From positions 1,674,001 through 1,738,000 of the forward strand of contig NC_079879.1 in the NCBI RefSeq assembly GCF_029227915.1: a DNA stretch of 64,000 nucleotides, given 5' to 3'. Positions 1 through 11,366 of the stretch are shown here, in pieces (position 1 is the stretch's first letter; each line of letters opens with the position of its first letter). The translations under genes and the position numbers were made by a program. The DNA is from Hydractinia symbiolongicarpus. Lineage: Eukaryota; Cnidaria; Hydrozoa; Anthoathecata; Hydractiniidae. Under the pieces are notes generated by a model. That model worked only from the letters and a program-made list of their open reading frames with translations. It did no database searches and was not told where the DNA came from.

Positions 1-202
1 GCATGAGACTTGTAGTTTTCAAAATTGATTTCATTTTTGATGAGACGCTGAATAAAAGAAGTTTAATCTCCGGCAAACGAAAACCCGCGATTTCCCGTAA
101 ATCACGGGCTTGGCCCGTATAGTCGAATGTATACAAAGAAAGTACCCAGGGAGTAAACACATTTCTCGAACGATTTTTAAATTAATTTATCACCACTAAA
201 AC

Positions 203-1014
203 GCATGAGACTTGTAGTTTTCAAAAACGATTTCATTTTTGATGAGACGCTGAATAAAAGGAGTTTATTCTCCGGCAAACAAAAACCCGCGATTTCCCGT
301 AAATCCCGGACTGGGACCGTATAGTCAAAAGCATAAAAAGAAAGTACCCAGGGAGTTAACTCATTTCCCGAACGATTCTTTAAATTATTTCTTCACCACT
401 AAAACGCATGAGACTTGTAGTTCTCAAAAATCATTTCGTTTTTGATGAGACGCTAAATAAAAGAAGTTTAATCGCCGGCAAACAAAAACCCGCGATTTCC
501 CGTAAATCCCGGGCTTGGCCCGTATAGTCGAATGTATACAAAGAAAGTACCCAGGGAGTAAACTCATTTCCCGAACGATTCTTTAAATTATATCTTCACC
601 ACTAAAACGCATGAGACTTGTAGTTCTCAAAAATCATTTCGTTTTTGATGAGACGCTAAATAAAAGAAGTTTAATCGCCGGCAAACAAAAACCCGCGATT
701 TCCTGTAAATCCCGGGCTTGGCCCGTATAGTCGAATGTATACAAAGAAAGTACCCAGGGAGTAAACTCATTTCCCGAACGATTTTTTAAATTAATTTTCC
801 ACCACTAAAACGCATGAGACTTGTAGTTTTCAAAATTGATTTCATTTTTGATGAGACGCTGAATAAAAGAAGTTTAATCGCCGGCAAACGAAAACCCGTT
901 ATTTCCCGTAAATCCCGGGCTTGACCCGTATAGCCGAATGAATACAAAGAAAGTACCTAGGGAGTAAACTCATTTCCCGAACGATTTTTTAAATTAATTT
1001 TCCACCACTAAAAC
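203..1014. repeat. Four-unit HOR K-A-A-B (812 bp)
   Basis: Units start at 203, 406, 609 and 812. K has GTTTATTCTCCGGC with CTGGGACCG and CAAAAGCATA. The next two units are class A with TCTCAAAAATCATTTCG. B has AAAATTGATT with CCCGTTATTTCC and AGCCGAATGAATAC. The same order recurs at 8322-9133 and 21308-22118, and a close relative at 4469-6090, so this is a dispersed cassette of the left half. Confidence 0.85.
519..532 (-). promoter_or_regulatory. CENP-B-box-like motif (representative; spacer one base short)
   Basis: On the minus strand this reads TTCG-ACT-A-TA-CGGG. The mammalian CENP-B box core is nTTCGnnnnAnnCGGGn. All nine essential bases are present in order, but the first spacer is three bases where the box has four. 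The motif is in most units ending GTCGAATG or GCCGAATG. It is absent from units with GTCAAAAG and from the 136-bp units. No binding protein is shown; the match may be chance. Confidence 0.3.
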
Positions 1015-1420
1015 GCATAAGACTTGTAGTTTTCAAAAACGATTTCATTTTTGTTGAGACGCTGAATAAAAGGAGTTTAATATCCGGCAAACGATAACCC
1101 ACGATTTCCTGTAAATGCAAGGCTTGGCCCGTGTAGTCGAATGTATACAAAGAAAGTACACAGGGAGTAAACTCATTTCCCGAACGATTTTTTAAATTAT
1201 TTTTTCACCACTAAAACGCATGAGACTTGTAGTTTTCAAAAATGATTTCATTTTTGATGAGACGCTGAAAAAAAGGAGTTTAATTGCCGGCAAACGAAAA
1301 CTCGCGATTTTCCGTATATCCCGGACTCGGCCCGTATAGTCAAAAGTATACAAAGAAAGTACCCAGTAATTAAACTCATTTCCCGAACGATTTTTTAAAT
1401 TATTTTTTCACCACTACAAC
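1015..1420. repeat. Class L unit and N/O-like unit preceding a 5-mer duplication
   Basis: The unit at 1015 is GCATAAG with TTTTTGTTGAGACG, ATATCCGGC and ACGATAACCCACG, which are the marks of class L. The same unit recurs at 3656 and 29422, each time followed by a unit with GCTGAAAAAAAGG. The two-unit L combination is therefore a copied segment. Confidence 0.75.
1237..1256. other. Representative dyad symmetry in the unit 5' part
   Basis: CAAAAATG-ATTT-CATTTTTG is a perfect 8-bp inverted repeat around a 4-base loop. It extends to 9 bp with the flanking T and A. The same palindrome occurs in all units with AAAAATGATTTC, and AAAAATGTTTTC units keep it with a TTTT loop. Classes A, B and C carry one or two mismatches in it. 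Confidence 0.85.
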
Positions 1421-2436
1421 GCATGAGACTTGTAGTTTTCAAAAATGATTCCATTTTTGATGAAACGCTGAATAAAAGAAGTTTAATCGCCGGCAAACGA
1501 AAACCTGCGATTTTTCGTATATCACGGACTCGGCCCGTATAGTCAGAAGTATACAAAGAAAGTACCTTAGGAGTAAACTCATTTCCCGAACGATTCTTTA
1601 AATTATTTTTTCACCACTAAAACGCATGAGACTTGTAGTTTTCAAAATTGATTTCATTTTTGATGAGACGCTGAATAAAAGAAGTTTAATCGCCGGCAAA
1701 CGTAAAACCCGCGATTTCCCGTAAATCCCGGGCTTGGCCCGTATAGTCGAATGTATACAAAGAAAGTACCCAGGGAGTAAACTCATTTCCCGAACGATTT
1801 TTTAAATTAATTTTCCACCACTAAAACGCATAAGACTTGTAGTTTTCAAAAATGATTTTATTTTTGATGAGACGCTGAATAAAAGGAGTTTAATTGCCGG
1901 CAAACGAAAACTCGCGATTTTTCGTATATCCCAGACTCAGCCCGTATAGTCAAAAGTATACAAAGAAAGTACCCAGTGATTAAACTCATTTCTCGAACGA
2001 TTTTTTAAATTATTTTTTCACCACTAAAACACATGAGACTTGTAGTTTTCAAAAATGATTTCATTTTTGATGAGACGCTGAATAAAAGGAGTTTAATTGC
2101 CGGCAAACAAAAACTCGCGATTTCCCGTATATCCCGGACTCGGCCCGTATAGTCAAAAGTATACAAAGAAAGTACCCAGCGATTAAACTCATTTCCCGAA
2201 CGATTCCTTAACTTATTTTTTCACCATTAAAACGTATGAGACTTGTAGTTTTCAAAAATGTTTTCATTTTTGATGAAACCCTGAATAAAAGAAGTTTAAT
2301 TGCCGGCAAATGAAAACCTGCGATTTTTCGTATATCCCGGACTCGGCCCGTATAGTCAAAAGTATACAAAGAAAGTACCCAGTAATTAAACTCATTTCCC
2401 GAACGATTTTTTAAATTATTTTTTCACCACTACAAC
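1421..2436. repeat. Five-unit HOR, copy 1 (1,016 bp)
   Basis: Units start at 1421, 1624, 1828, 2031 and 2234. The first is preceded by the private variant CCACTACAACG and has GATTCCATTTTTGATGAAACG. The second has one extra A (CGTAAAACCCG), making it 204 bp. M (GCATAAG), O (ACATGAG) and P (GTATGAG, GAAACCCTG) follow. All these private variants recur 1,016 bp downstream, showing a direct tandem duplication of five units. Confidence 0.92.
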
Positions 2437-3452
2437 GCATGAGACTTGTAGTTTTCAAAAATGATTCCATTTTTGATGAAACGCTGAATAAAAGAAGTTT
2501 AATCGCCGGCAAACGAAAACCTGCGATTTTTCGTATATCACGGACTCGGCCCGTATAGTCAGAAGTATACAAAGAAAGTACCTTAGGAGTAAACTCATTT
2601 CCCGAACGATTCTTTAAATTATTTTTTCACCACTAAAACGCATGAGACTTGTAGTTTTCAAAATTGATTTCATTTTTGATGAGACGCTGAATAAAAGAAG
2701 TTTAATCGCCGGCAAACGTAAAACCCGCGATTTCCCGTAAATCCCGGGCTTGGCCCGTATAGTCGAATGTATACAAAGAAAGTACCCAGGGAGTAAACTC
2801 ATTTCCCGAACGATTTTTTAAATTAATTTTCCACCACTAAAACGCATAAGACTTGTAGTTTTCAAAAATGATTTTATTTTTGATGAGACGCTGAATAAAA
2901 GGAGTTTAATTGCCGGCAAACGAAAACTCGCGATTTTTCGTATATCCCAGACTCAGCCCGTATAGTCAAAAGTATACAAAGAAAGTACCCAGTGATTAAA
3001 CTCATTTCTCGAACGATTTTTTAAATTATTTTTTCACCACTAAAACACATGAGACTTGTAGTTTTCAAAAATGATTTCATTTTTGATGAGACGCTGAATA
3101 AAAGGAGTTTAATTGCCGGCAAACAAAAACTCGCGATTTCCCGTATATCCCGGACTCGGCCCGTATAGTCAAAAGTATACAAAGAAAGTACCCAGCGATT
3201 AAACTCATTTCCCGAACGATTCCTTAACTTATTTTTTCACCATTAAAACGTATGAGACTTGTAGTTTTCAAAAATGTTTTCATTTTTGATGAAACCCTGA
3301 ATAAAAGAAGTTTAATTGCCGGCAAATGAAAACCTGCGATTTTTCGTATATCACGGACTCGGCCCGTATAGTCAAAAGTATACAAAGAAAGTACCTTAGG
3401 AGTAAACTCATTTCCCGAACGATTCTTTAAATTATTTTTTCACCACTAAAAC
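2437..3452. repeat. Five-unit HOR, copy 2 (1,016 bp)
   Basis: This is a near-identical copy of the preceding 1,016-bp block, including the private ACTACAACG, the extra A in its second unit and the ACATGAG anchor. The match breaks inside the last unit: from about 3350 the P unit reads ATCACGG and CCTTAGGAG, where copy 1 reads ATCCCGG and CCCAGTAATT. The duplication breakpoint therefore lies within a unit and not at my unit boundary. Confidence 0.92.
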
Positions 3453-4468
3453 GCATGAGACTTGTAGTTTTCAAAATTGATTTCATTTTTGATGAGACGC
3501 TGAATAAAAGAAGTTTAATCTCCGGCAAACGAAAACCCGCGATTTCCCGAAAATCCCAGACTTGGCCCGTATAGTCGAATGTATACAAAGAAAGTACCCA
3601 GGGAGTAAACTCATTTCCCGAACGATTTTTTAAATTAATTTTTCACCACTAAAACGCATAAGACTTGTAGTTTTCAAAAACGATTTCATTTTTGTTGAGA
3701 CGCTGAATAAAAGGAGTTTAATATCCGGCAAACGATAACCCACGATTTCCTGTAAATGCCAGGCTTGGCCCGTGTAGTCGAATGGATACAAAGAAAGTAC
3801 ACAGGGAGTAAACTCATTTCCCGAACGATTTTTTAAATTATTTTTTCACCACTAAAACGCATGAGACTTGTAGTTTTCAAAAATGATTTCATTTTTGATG
3901 AGACGCTGAAAAAAAGGTGTTTAATTGCCGGCAAACGAAAACTCGCGATTTCCCGTATATCCCGGACTCGGCACGTATTGTCAAAAGTATACAAAGAAAG
4001 TACCCAGCGATTAAACTCATTTCCCGAACGATTCTTTAAATTATTTTTTCACCATTAAAACGTATGAGACTTGTAGTTTTCAAAAATTTTTTCATTTTTG
4101 ATGAAACGCTGAATAAAAGAAGTTTAATCGCCGGCAAACGAAAACCTGCGATTTTTCGTATATCAAGGACTCGGCCCGTATAGTCAAAAGTATACAAAGA
4201 AAGTACCTTAGGAGTAAACTCATTTCCCGAACGATTCTTTAAATTATTTTTTCACCACTAAAACGCATGAGACTTGTAGTTTTCAAAATTGATTTCATTT
4301 TTGATGAGACGCTGAATAAAAGAAGTTTAATCGCCGGCAAACGAAAACCCGCGATTTCCCGTAAATCCCGGGCTTGGCCCGTATAGTCGAATGTATACAA
4401 AGAAAGTACCCAGGGAGTAAACTCATTTCCCGAACGATTTTTTAAATTAATTTTCCACCACTAAAACG
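3453..4468. repeat. Five-unit segment with a distant copy near 29.2-30.2 kb
   Basis: Units start at 3453, 3656 (class L), 3859, 4062 and 4265. Shared rare variants with 29218-30232 are: CCCGAAAATCCCAG; TTGTTGAGACG with ATATCCGGC and AAATGCCAGG; GCTGAAAAAAAGG; the dyad-breaking CAAAAATTTTTTCAT; and the order of these units. The copies lie about 25.77 kb apart in the same orientation. This is a clear case of non-adjacent duplication, or of remnants left after later insertion of intervening units. Confidence 0.85.
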
Positions 4469-5279
4469 CATAAGACTTGTAGTTTTCAAAAACGATTTCA
4501 TTTTTGATGAGACGCTGAATAAAAGGAGTTTATTCTCCGGCAAACAAAAACCCGCGATTTCCCGTAAATCCCGGACTGGGACCGTATAGTCAAAAGCATA
4601 CAAAGAAAGTACCCAGGGAGTTAATTCATTTCCCGAACGATTTTTTAAATTATTTCTTCACCACTAAAACGCATGAGACTTGTAGTTCTCAAAAATCATT
4701 TCGTTTTTGATGAGACGCTAAATAAAAGAAGTTTAATCGCCGGCAAACAAAAACCCGCGATTTCCCGTAAATCCCGGGCTTGGCCCGTATAGTCGAATGT
4801 ATACAAAGAAAGTACCCAGGGAGTAAACTCATTTCCCGAACGATTCTTTAAATCATTTCTTCACCACTAAAACGCATGAGACTTGTAGTTCTCAAAAATC
4901 ATTTCGTTTTTGATGAGACGCTAAATAAAAGAAGTTTAATCGCCGGCAAACAAAAACCCGCGATTTCCTGTAAATCCCGGGCTTGGCCCGTATAGTCGAA
5001 TGTATACACAGAAAGTACCCAGGGAGTAAACTCATTTCCCGAACGATTTTTTAAATTAATTTTCCACCACTAAAACGCATGAGACTTGTAGTTTTCAAAA
5101 TTGATTTCATTTTTGATGAGACGCTGAATAAAAGAAGTTTAATCGCCGGCAAACGAAAACCCGCGATTTCCCGTAAATCCCGGGCTTGGCCCGTATAGTC
5201 GAATGTATACAAAGAAAGTACCCAGGGAGTAAACTCATTTCCCGAACGATTTTTTAAATTAATTTTCCACCACTAAAAC
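4469..5279. repeat. Four-unit HOR K-A-A-B, tandem copy 1 (811 bp)
   Basis: Units start at 4469, 4671, 4874 and 5077. The K unit carries GCATAAG, TTATTCTCCGGC and AGTTAATTCATTTCCC. The following A units have AAATCATTTCTTCACC and, in the second, TATACACAGAAAG. These markers repeat exactly 811 bp downstream. Confidence 0.92.
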
Positions 5280-6090
5280 GCATAAGACTTGTAGTTTTCA
5301 AAAACGATTTCATTTTTGATGAGACGCTGAATAAAAGGAGTTTATTCTCCGGCAAACAAAAACCCGCGATTTCCCGTAAATCCCGGACTGGGACCGTATA
5401 GTCAAAAGCATACAAAGAAAGTACCCAGGGAGTTAATTCATTTCCCGAACGATTTTTTAAATTATTTCTTCACCACTAAAACGCATGAGACTTGTAGTTC
5501 TCAAAAATCATTTCGTTTTTGATGAGACGCTAAATAAAAGAAGTTTAATCGCCGGCAAACAAAAACCCGCGATTTCCCGTAAATCCCGGGCTTGGCCCGT
5601 ATAGTCGAATGTATACAAAGAAAGTACCCAGGGAGTAAACTCATTTCCCGAACGATTCTTTAAATCATTTCTTCACCACTAAAACGCATGAGACTTGTAG
5701 TTCTCAAAAATCATTTCGTTTTTGATGAGACGCTAAATAAAAGAAGTTTAATCGCCGGCAAACAAAAACCCGCGATTTCCTGTAAATCCCGGGCTTGGCC
5801 CGTATAGTCGAATGTATACACAGAAAGTACCCAGGGAGTAAACTCATTTCCCGAACGATTTTTTAAATTAATTTTCCACCACTAAAACGCATGAGACTTG
5901 TAGTTTTCAAAATTGATTTCATTTTTGATGAGACGCTGAATAAAAGAAGTTTAATCTCCGGCAAACGAAAACCCGCGATTTCCCGTAAATCACGGGCTTG
6001 GCCCGTATAGTCGAATGTATACAAAGAAAGTACCCAGGGAGTAAACACATTTCTCGAACGATTTTTAAATTAATTTATCACCACTAAAAC
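5280..6090. repeat. Four-unit HOR K-A-A-B, tandem copy 2 (811 bp)
   Basis: This is a direct duplicate of the previous block with the same private variants (AGTTAATTCATT, TATACACAGAAAG). Its final B unit has CTCCGGC, ATCACGGGC and AAACACATTTCTCG in place of the B of copy 1, so the last unit was exchanged with another B lineage, also seen at base 1 and at 8120. Confidence 0.9.
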
Positions 6091-8321
6091 GCATGAGACT
6101 TGTAGTTTTCAAAAACGATTTCATTTTTGATGAGACGCTGAATAAAAGGAGTTTATTCTCCGGCAAACAAAAACCCGCGATTTCCCATAAATCCCGGACT
6201 CGGCCCGTATAGTCAAAAGTATACAAAGAAAGTACCCAGGGAGTAAACTCATTTCCCGAACGATTTTTTAAATTAATTTTCCACCACTAAAACGCATAAG
6301 ACTTGTAGTTTTCAAAAATGATTTCATTTTTGATGAGACGCTGAATAAAAGGAGTTTAATTGCCAGCAAACGAAAACTCGCGATTTTTCGTATATCCCAG
6401 ACTCAGCCCGTATAGTCAAAAGTATACAAAGAAAGTACCCAGTGATTAAACTCATTTCCCGAACGATTTTTTAAATTATTTTTTCACCACTAAAACGCAT
6501 GAGACTTGTAGTTTTCAAAAATGATTTCATTTTTGATGAGACGCTGAATAAAAGGAGTTTAATTGCCGGCAAACAAAATCTCGCGATTTCCCGTATATCC
6601 CGGACTCGGCCCGTATAGTCAAAAGTATACAAAGAATGTACCCAGCGATTAAACGCATTTCCCGAACGATTCTTTAACTTATTTTTTCACCATTAAAACG
6701 TATGAGACTTGTAGTTTTCAAAAATGTTTTCATTTTTGATGAAACCCTGAATAAAAGAAGTTTAATTGCCGGCAAATGAAAACCTGCGATTTTTCGTATA
6801 TCACGGACTCGGCCAGTATAGTCAAAAGTATACAAAGAAAGTACCTTAGGAGTAAACTCATTTCCCGAACCATTCTTTAAATTATTTTTTCACCACTAAA
6901 ACGCATGAGACTTGTAGTTTTCAAAATTGATTTCATTTTTGATGAGACGCTGAATAAAAGAAGTTTAATCGCCGGCAAACGAAAACCCGTTATTTCCCGT
7001 AAATCCCGGGCTTGGTCCGTATAGTCGAATGTACACAAAGAAAGTACCCAGGGAGTAAACTCATTTCCCGAACAATTCTTTAACTTATTTTTTCACCACT
7101 AAAACGCATGAGACTTGTAGTTTTCAGAAATGTTTTCATTTTTGATGAGACGCTGAATAAAAGAAGTTTAATTGCCGGCAAACGAAAACCCGCGATTTCC
7201 TGTAAATCCCGGGCTTGGCCCGTATAGTCGAATGTGTACAAAGAAAGTACCCATTGAGTAAACTGACTTCCCGAACGATTCTTTAAATTATTTTTTCACC
7301 ACTAAAACGCATGAGACTTGTAGTTTTCAAAAATGTTTTCATTTTTGATGAGACGCTGAATAAAAGAAGTTTAATCGCCGGCAAACGAAAACCCGCGATT
7401 TCCCGTAAATCACGGGCTTGGCCCGTATAGTCGAATGTATACAAAGAAAGTACCCAGGGAGTAAACACATTTCTCGAACGATTTTTAAATTAATTTATCA
7501 CCACTAAAACGCATGAGACTTGTAGTTTTCAAAAACGATTTCATTTTTGATGAGACGCTGAATAAAAGGAGTTTAATCTCCGGCAAACAAAAAACCGCGA
7601 TTTTCCGTAAATCCCGGTCTTGACCCGTATAGTCGAATGTATACAAAGAAAGTACCCAGGGAGTAAACTCATTTCCCGAACGATTCTTTAAATTATTTTT
7701 TCACCACTAAAAAGCATGAGACTTGTAGTTTTCAAAAGTGTTTTCATTTTGGATGAGACGCTGAATAAAAGAAGTTTAATTGCCGGCCAACGAAAACCCG
7801 CGATTTTCCGTATATCACGGACTCGGCCCGTATAGTCGAATGTATACAAAGAAAGTACCCAGGGAGTAAACTCATTTCCCGAACGATTCTTTAAATCATT
7901 TCTTCACCACTAAAACGCATGAGACTTGTAGTTCTCAAAAATCATTTCGTTTTTGATGAGACGCTAAATAAAAGAAGTTTAATCGCCGGCAAACAAAAAC
8001 CCGCGATTTCCTGTAAATCCCGGGCTTGGCCCGTATAGTCGAATGTATACAAAGAAAGTACCCAGGGAGTAAACTCATTTCCCGAACGATTTTTTAAATT
8101 AATTTTCCACCACTAAAACGCATGAGACTTGTAGTTTTCACAATTGATTTCATTTTTGATGAGACGCTGAATAAAAGAAGTTTAATCTCCGGCAAACGAA
8201 AACCCGCGATTTCCCGTAAATCACGGGCTTGGCCCGTATAGTCGAATGTATACAAAGAAAGTACCCAGGGAGTAAACACATTTCTCGAACGATTTTTAAA
8301 TTAATTTATCACCACTAAAAC
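6091..8321. repeat. Mixed block of 11 units (K/N chimera, M, O, P, B, F, G, K-like, R-like, A, B)
   Basis: Units start at 6091, 6294, 6497, 6700, 6903, 7106, 7309, 7511, 7714, 7917 and 8120. The unit at 6091 starts as K (TTATTCTCC) but ends with CTCGGCCCG and CAAAAGTATAC, so it is a chimera. M-O-P-B mirrors the order in the 1,016-bp HOR. F (TTTTCAGAAATG) and G (preceded by CCCATTGAG and AACTGACTTC) appear here for the first time as a pair. The unit at 7714 (AAAAGCATGAG, TTTTGGATGAGACG) is related to units at 13397 and 22525. Confidence 0.8.
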
Positions 8322-9133
8322 GCATGAGACTTGTAGTTTTCAAAAACGATTTCATTTTTGATGAGACGCTGAATAAAAGGAGTTTATTCTCCGGCAAACA
8401 AAAACCCGCGATTTCCCGTAAATCCCGGACTGGGACCGTATAGTCAAAAGCATACAAAGAAAGTACCCAGGGAGTTAACTCATTTCCCGAACGATTCTTT
8501 AAATTATTTCTTCACCACTAAAACGCATGAGACTTGTAGTTCTCAAAAATCATTTCGTTTTTGATGAGACGCTAAATAAAAGAAGTTTAATCGCCGGCAA
8601 ACAAAAACCCGCGATTTCCCGTAAATCCCGGGCTTGGCCCGTATAGTCGAATGTATACAAAGAAAGTACCCAGGGAGTAAAATCATTTCCCGAACGATTC
8701 TTTAAATTATATCTTCACCACTAAAACGCATGAGACTTGTAGTTCTCAAAAATCATTTCGTTTTTGATGAGACGCTAAATAAAAGAAGTTTAATCGCCGG
8801 CAAACAAAAACCCGCGATTTCCTGTAAATCCCGGGCCTGGCCCGTATAGTCGAATGTATACAAAGAAAGTACCCAGGGAGTAAACTCATTTCCCGAACGA
8901 TTTTTTAAATTAATTTTCCACCACTAAAACGCATGAGACTTGTAGTTTTCAAAATTGATTTCATTTTTGATGAGACGCTGAATAAAAGAAGTTTAATCGC
9001 CGGCAAACGAAAACCCGTTATTTCCCGTAAATCCCGGGCTTGACCCGTATAGCCGAATGAATACAAAGAAAGTACCTAGGGAGTAAACTCATTTCCCGAA
9101 CGATTTTTTAAATTAATTTTCCACCACTAAAAC
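8322..9133. repeat. Four-unit HOR K-A-A-B (812 bp)
   Basis: Units start at 8322, 8524, 8727 and 8931. The order and variants match 203-1014 (CTGGGACCG, CAAAAGCATAC, then TCTCAAAAATCATTTCG twice, then CCCGTTATTTCC with AGCCGAATGAATAC). Base 8322 is about 8.1 kb from that copy. Confidence 0.85.
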
Positions 9134-9742
9134 GCATAAGACTTGTAGTTTTCAAAAACGATTTCATTTTTGATGAGACGCTGAATAAAAGGAGTTTAAT
9201 CGCCGGCAAACGAAAACCCGCGATTTCCCGTAAATCCCGGGCTTGGCCCGTATAGTCGAATGTATACAAAGAAAGTACCCAGGGAGTAAACTCATTTCCC
9301 GAACGATTTTTTAAATTAATTTTCCACCACTAAAACGCATAAGACTTGTAGTTTTCAAAAATGATTTCATTTTTGATGAGACGCTGAATAAAAGGAGTTT
9401 AATTGCCGGCAAACGAAAACTCGCGATTTTCCGTATATCCCAGACTCGGCCCGTATAGTCAAAAGTATACAAAGAAAGTACCCAGTAATTAAACTCATTT
9501 CCCGAACGATTTTTTAAATTATTTTTTCACCACTAAAACGCATGAGACTTGTAGTTTTCAAAAATGATTCCATTTTTGATGAGACGCTGAATAAAAGGAG
9601 TTTAATTGCCGGCAAACAAAAACTCGCGATTTCCCGTATATCCCGGACTCGGCCCGTATAGTCAAAAGTATACAAAGAAAGTACCCAGGGAGTTAACTCA
9701 TTTCCCGAACGATTCTTTAAATTATTTCTTCACCACTAAAAC
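9134..9742. repeat. Three units C-M-O linking two HOR blocks
   Basis: Units start near 9134, 9337 and 9540. C has GCATAAG and AAAAACGATTT. M has GCATAAG with TCGCGATTTTCCG and CCCAGTAATT. The third has GATTCCATTTTTGATGAGACG with AACAAAAACTCGCG and ends with the AGTTAACTC tail of the next block, so it is a chimera. Confidence 0.75.
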
Positions 9743-10554
9743 GCATGAGACTTGTAGTTCTCAAAAATCATTTCGTTTTTGATGAGACGCTAAATAAAAG
9801 AAGTTTAATCGCCGGCAAACAAAAACCCGCGATTTCCCGTAAATCCCGGGCTTGGCCCGTATAGTCGAATGTATACAAAGAAAGTACCCAGGGAGTAAAC
9901 TCATTTCCCGAACGATTCTTTAAATTATTTCTTCACCACTAAAACGCATGAGACTTGTAGTTCTCAAAAATCATTTCGTTTTTGATGAGACGCTAAATAA
10001 AATAAGTTTAATCGCCGGCAAACAAAAACCCGCGATTTCCTGTAAATCCCGGGCTTGGCCCGTATAGTCGAATGTATACAAAGAAAGTACCCTGGGAGTA
10101 AACTCATTTCCCGAACGATTTTTTAAATTAATTTTCCACCACTAAAACGCATGAGACTTGTAGTTTTCAAAATTGATTTCATTTTTGATGAGACGCTGAA
10201 TAAAAGAAGTTTAATCGCCGGCAAACGAAAACCCGTTATTTCCCGTAAATCCCGGGCTTGACCCGTATAGCCGAATGAATACAAAGAAAGTACCTAGGGA
10301 GTAAACTCATTTCCCGAACGATTTTTTAAATTAATTTTCCACCACTAAAACGCATAAGACTTGTAGTTTTCAAAAACGATTTCATTTTTGATGAGACGCT
10401 GAATAAAAGGAGTTTAATCGCCGGCAAACGAAAACCCGCGATTTCCCGTAAATCCCGGGCTTGGCCCGTATAGTCGAATGTATACAAAGAAAGTACCCAG
10501 GGAGTTAACTCATTTCCCGAACGATTCTTTAAATTATTTCTTCACCACTAAAAC
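9743..10554. repeat. Four-unit HOR A-A-B-C, copy 1 (812 bp)
   Basis: Units start at 9743, 9946, 10149 and 10352. The second A unit carries the private variants AATAAAATAAGTTT and ACCCTGGGAG. The B unit has CCCGTTATTTCC and AGCCGAATGAATAC. Each marker recurs 811-812 bp downstream. Confidence 0.92.
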
Positions 10555-11366
10555 GCATGAGACTTGTAGTTCTCAAAAATCATTTCGTTTTTGATGAGAC
10601 GCTAAATAAAAGAAGTTTAATCGCCGGCAAACAAAAACCCGCGATTTCCCGTAAATCCCGGGCTTGGCCCGTATAGTCGAATGTATACAAAGAAAGTACC
10701 CAGGGAGTAAACTCATTTCCCGAACGATTCTTTAAATTATTTCTTCACCACTAAAACGCATGAGACTTGTAGTTCTCAAAAATCATTTCGTTTTTGATGA
10801 GACGCTAAATAAAATAAGTTTAATCGCCGGCAAACAAAAACCCGCGATTTCCTGTAAATCCCGGGCTTGGCCCGTATAGTCGAATGTATACAAAGAAAGT
10901 ACCCTGGGAGTAAACTCATTTCCCGAACGATTTTTTAAATTAATTTTCCACCACTAAAACGCATGAGACTTGTAGTTTTCAAAATTGATTTCATTTTTGA
11001 TGAGACGCTGAATAAAAGAAGTTTAATCGCCGGCAAACGAAAACCCGTTATTTCCCGTAAATCCCGGGCTTGACCCGTATAGCCGAATGAATACAAAGAA
11101 AGTACCTAGGGAGTAAACTCATTTCCCGAACGATTTTTTAAATTAATTTTCCACCACTAAAACGCATAAGACTTGTAGTTTTCAAAAACGATTTCATTTT
11201 TGATGAGAAGCTGAATAAAAGGAGTTTAATCGCCGGCAAACGAAAACCCGCGATTTCCCGTAAATCCCGGGCTTGGCCCGTATAGTCGAATGTATACAAA
11301 GAAAGTACCCAAGGAGTAAACTCATTTCCCGAACGATTTTTTAAATTAATTTTCCACCACTAAAAC
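10555..11366. repeat. Four-unit HOR A-A-B-C, copy 2 (812 bp)
   Basis: This is a direct tandem copy of the previous block, sharing AATAAAATAAGTTT (about 10808) and ACCCTGGGAG (about 10900). Differences seen are few (for example GAGAAGCTG and CCCAAGGAG in the final C unit), which indicates a recent duplication. Confidence 0.92.

Noticed and set aside
68-84. GCCGGC and TTGCCGGCAA palindromes as regulatory operators
   Set aside because: They occur once per unit across the whole array and have no nearby gene to regulate. They are part of the repeat consensus.
519-532. Calling the motif a true CENP-B box
   Set aside because: The spacer between TTCG and the essential A is three bases and not four. 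It is kept only as a low-confidence look-alike.
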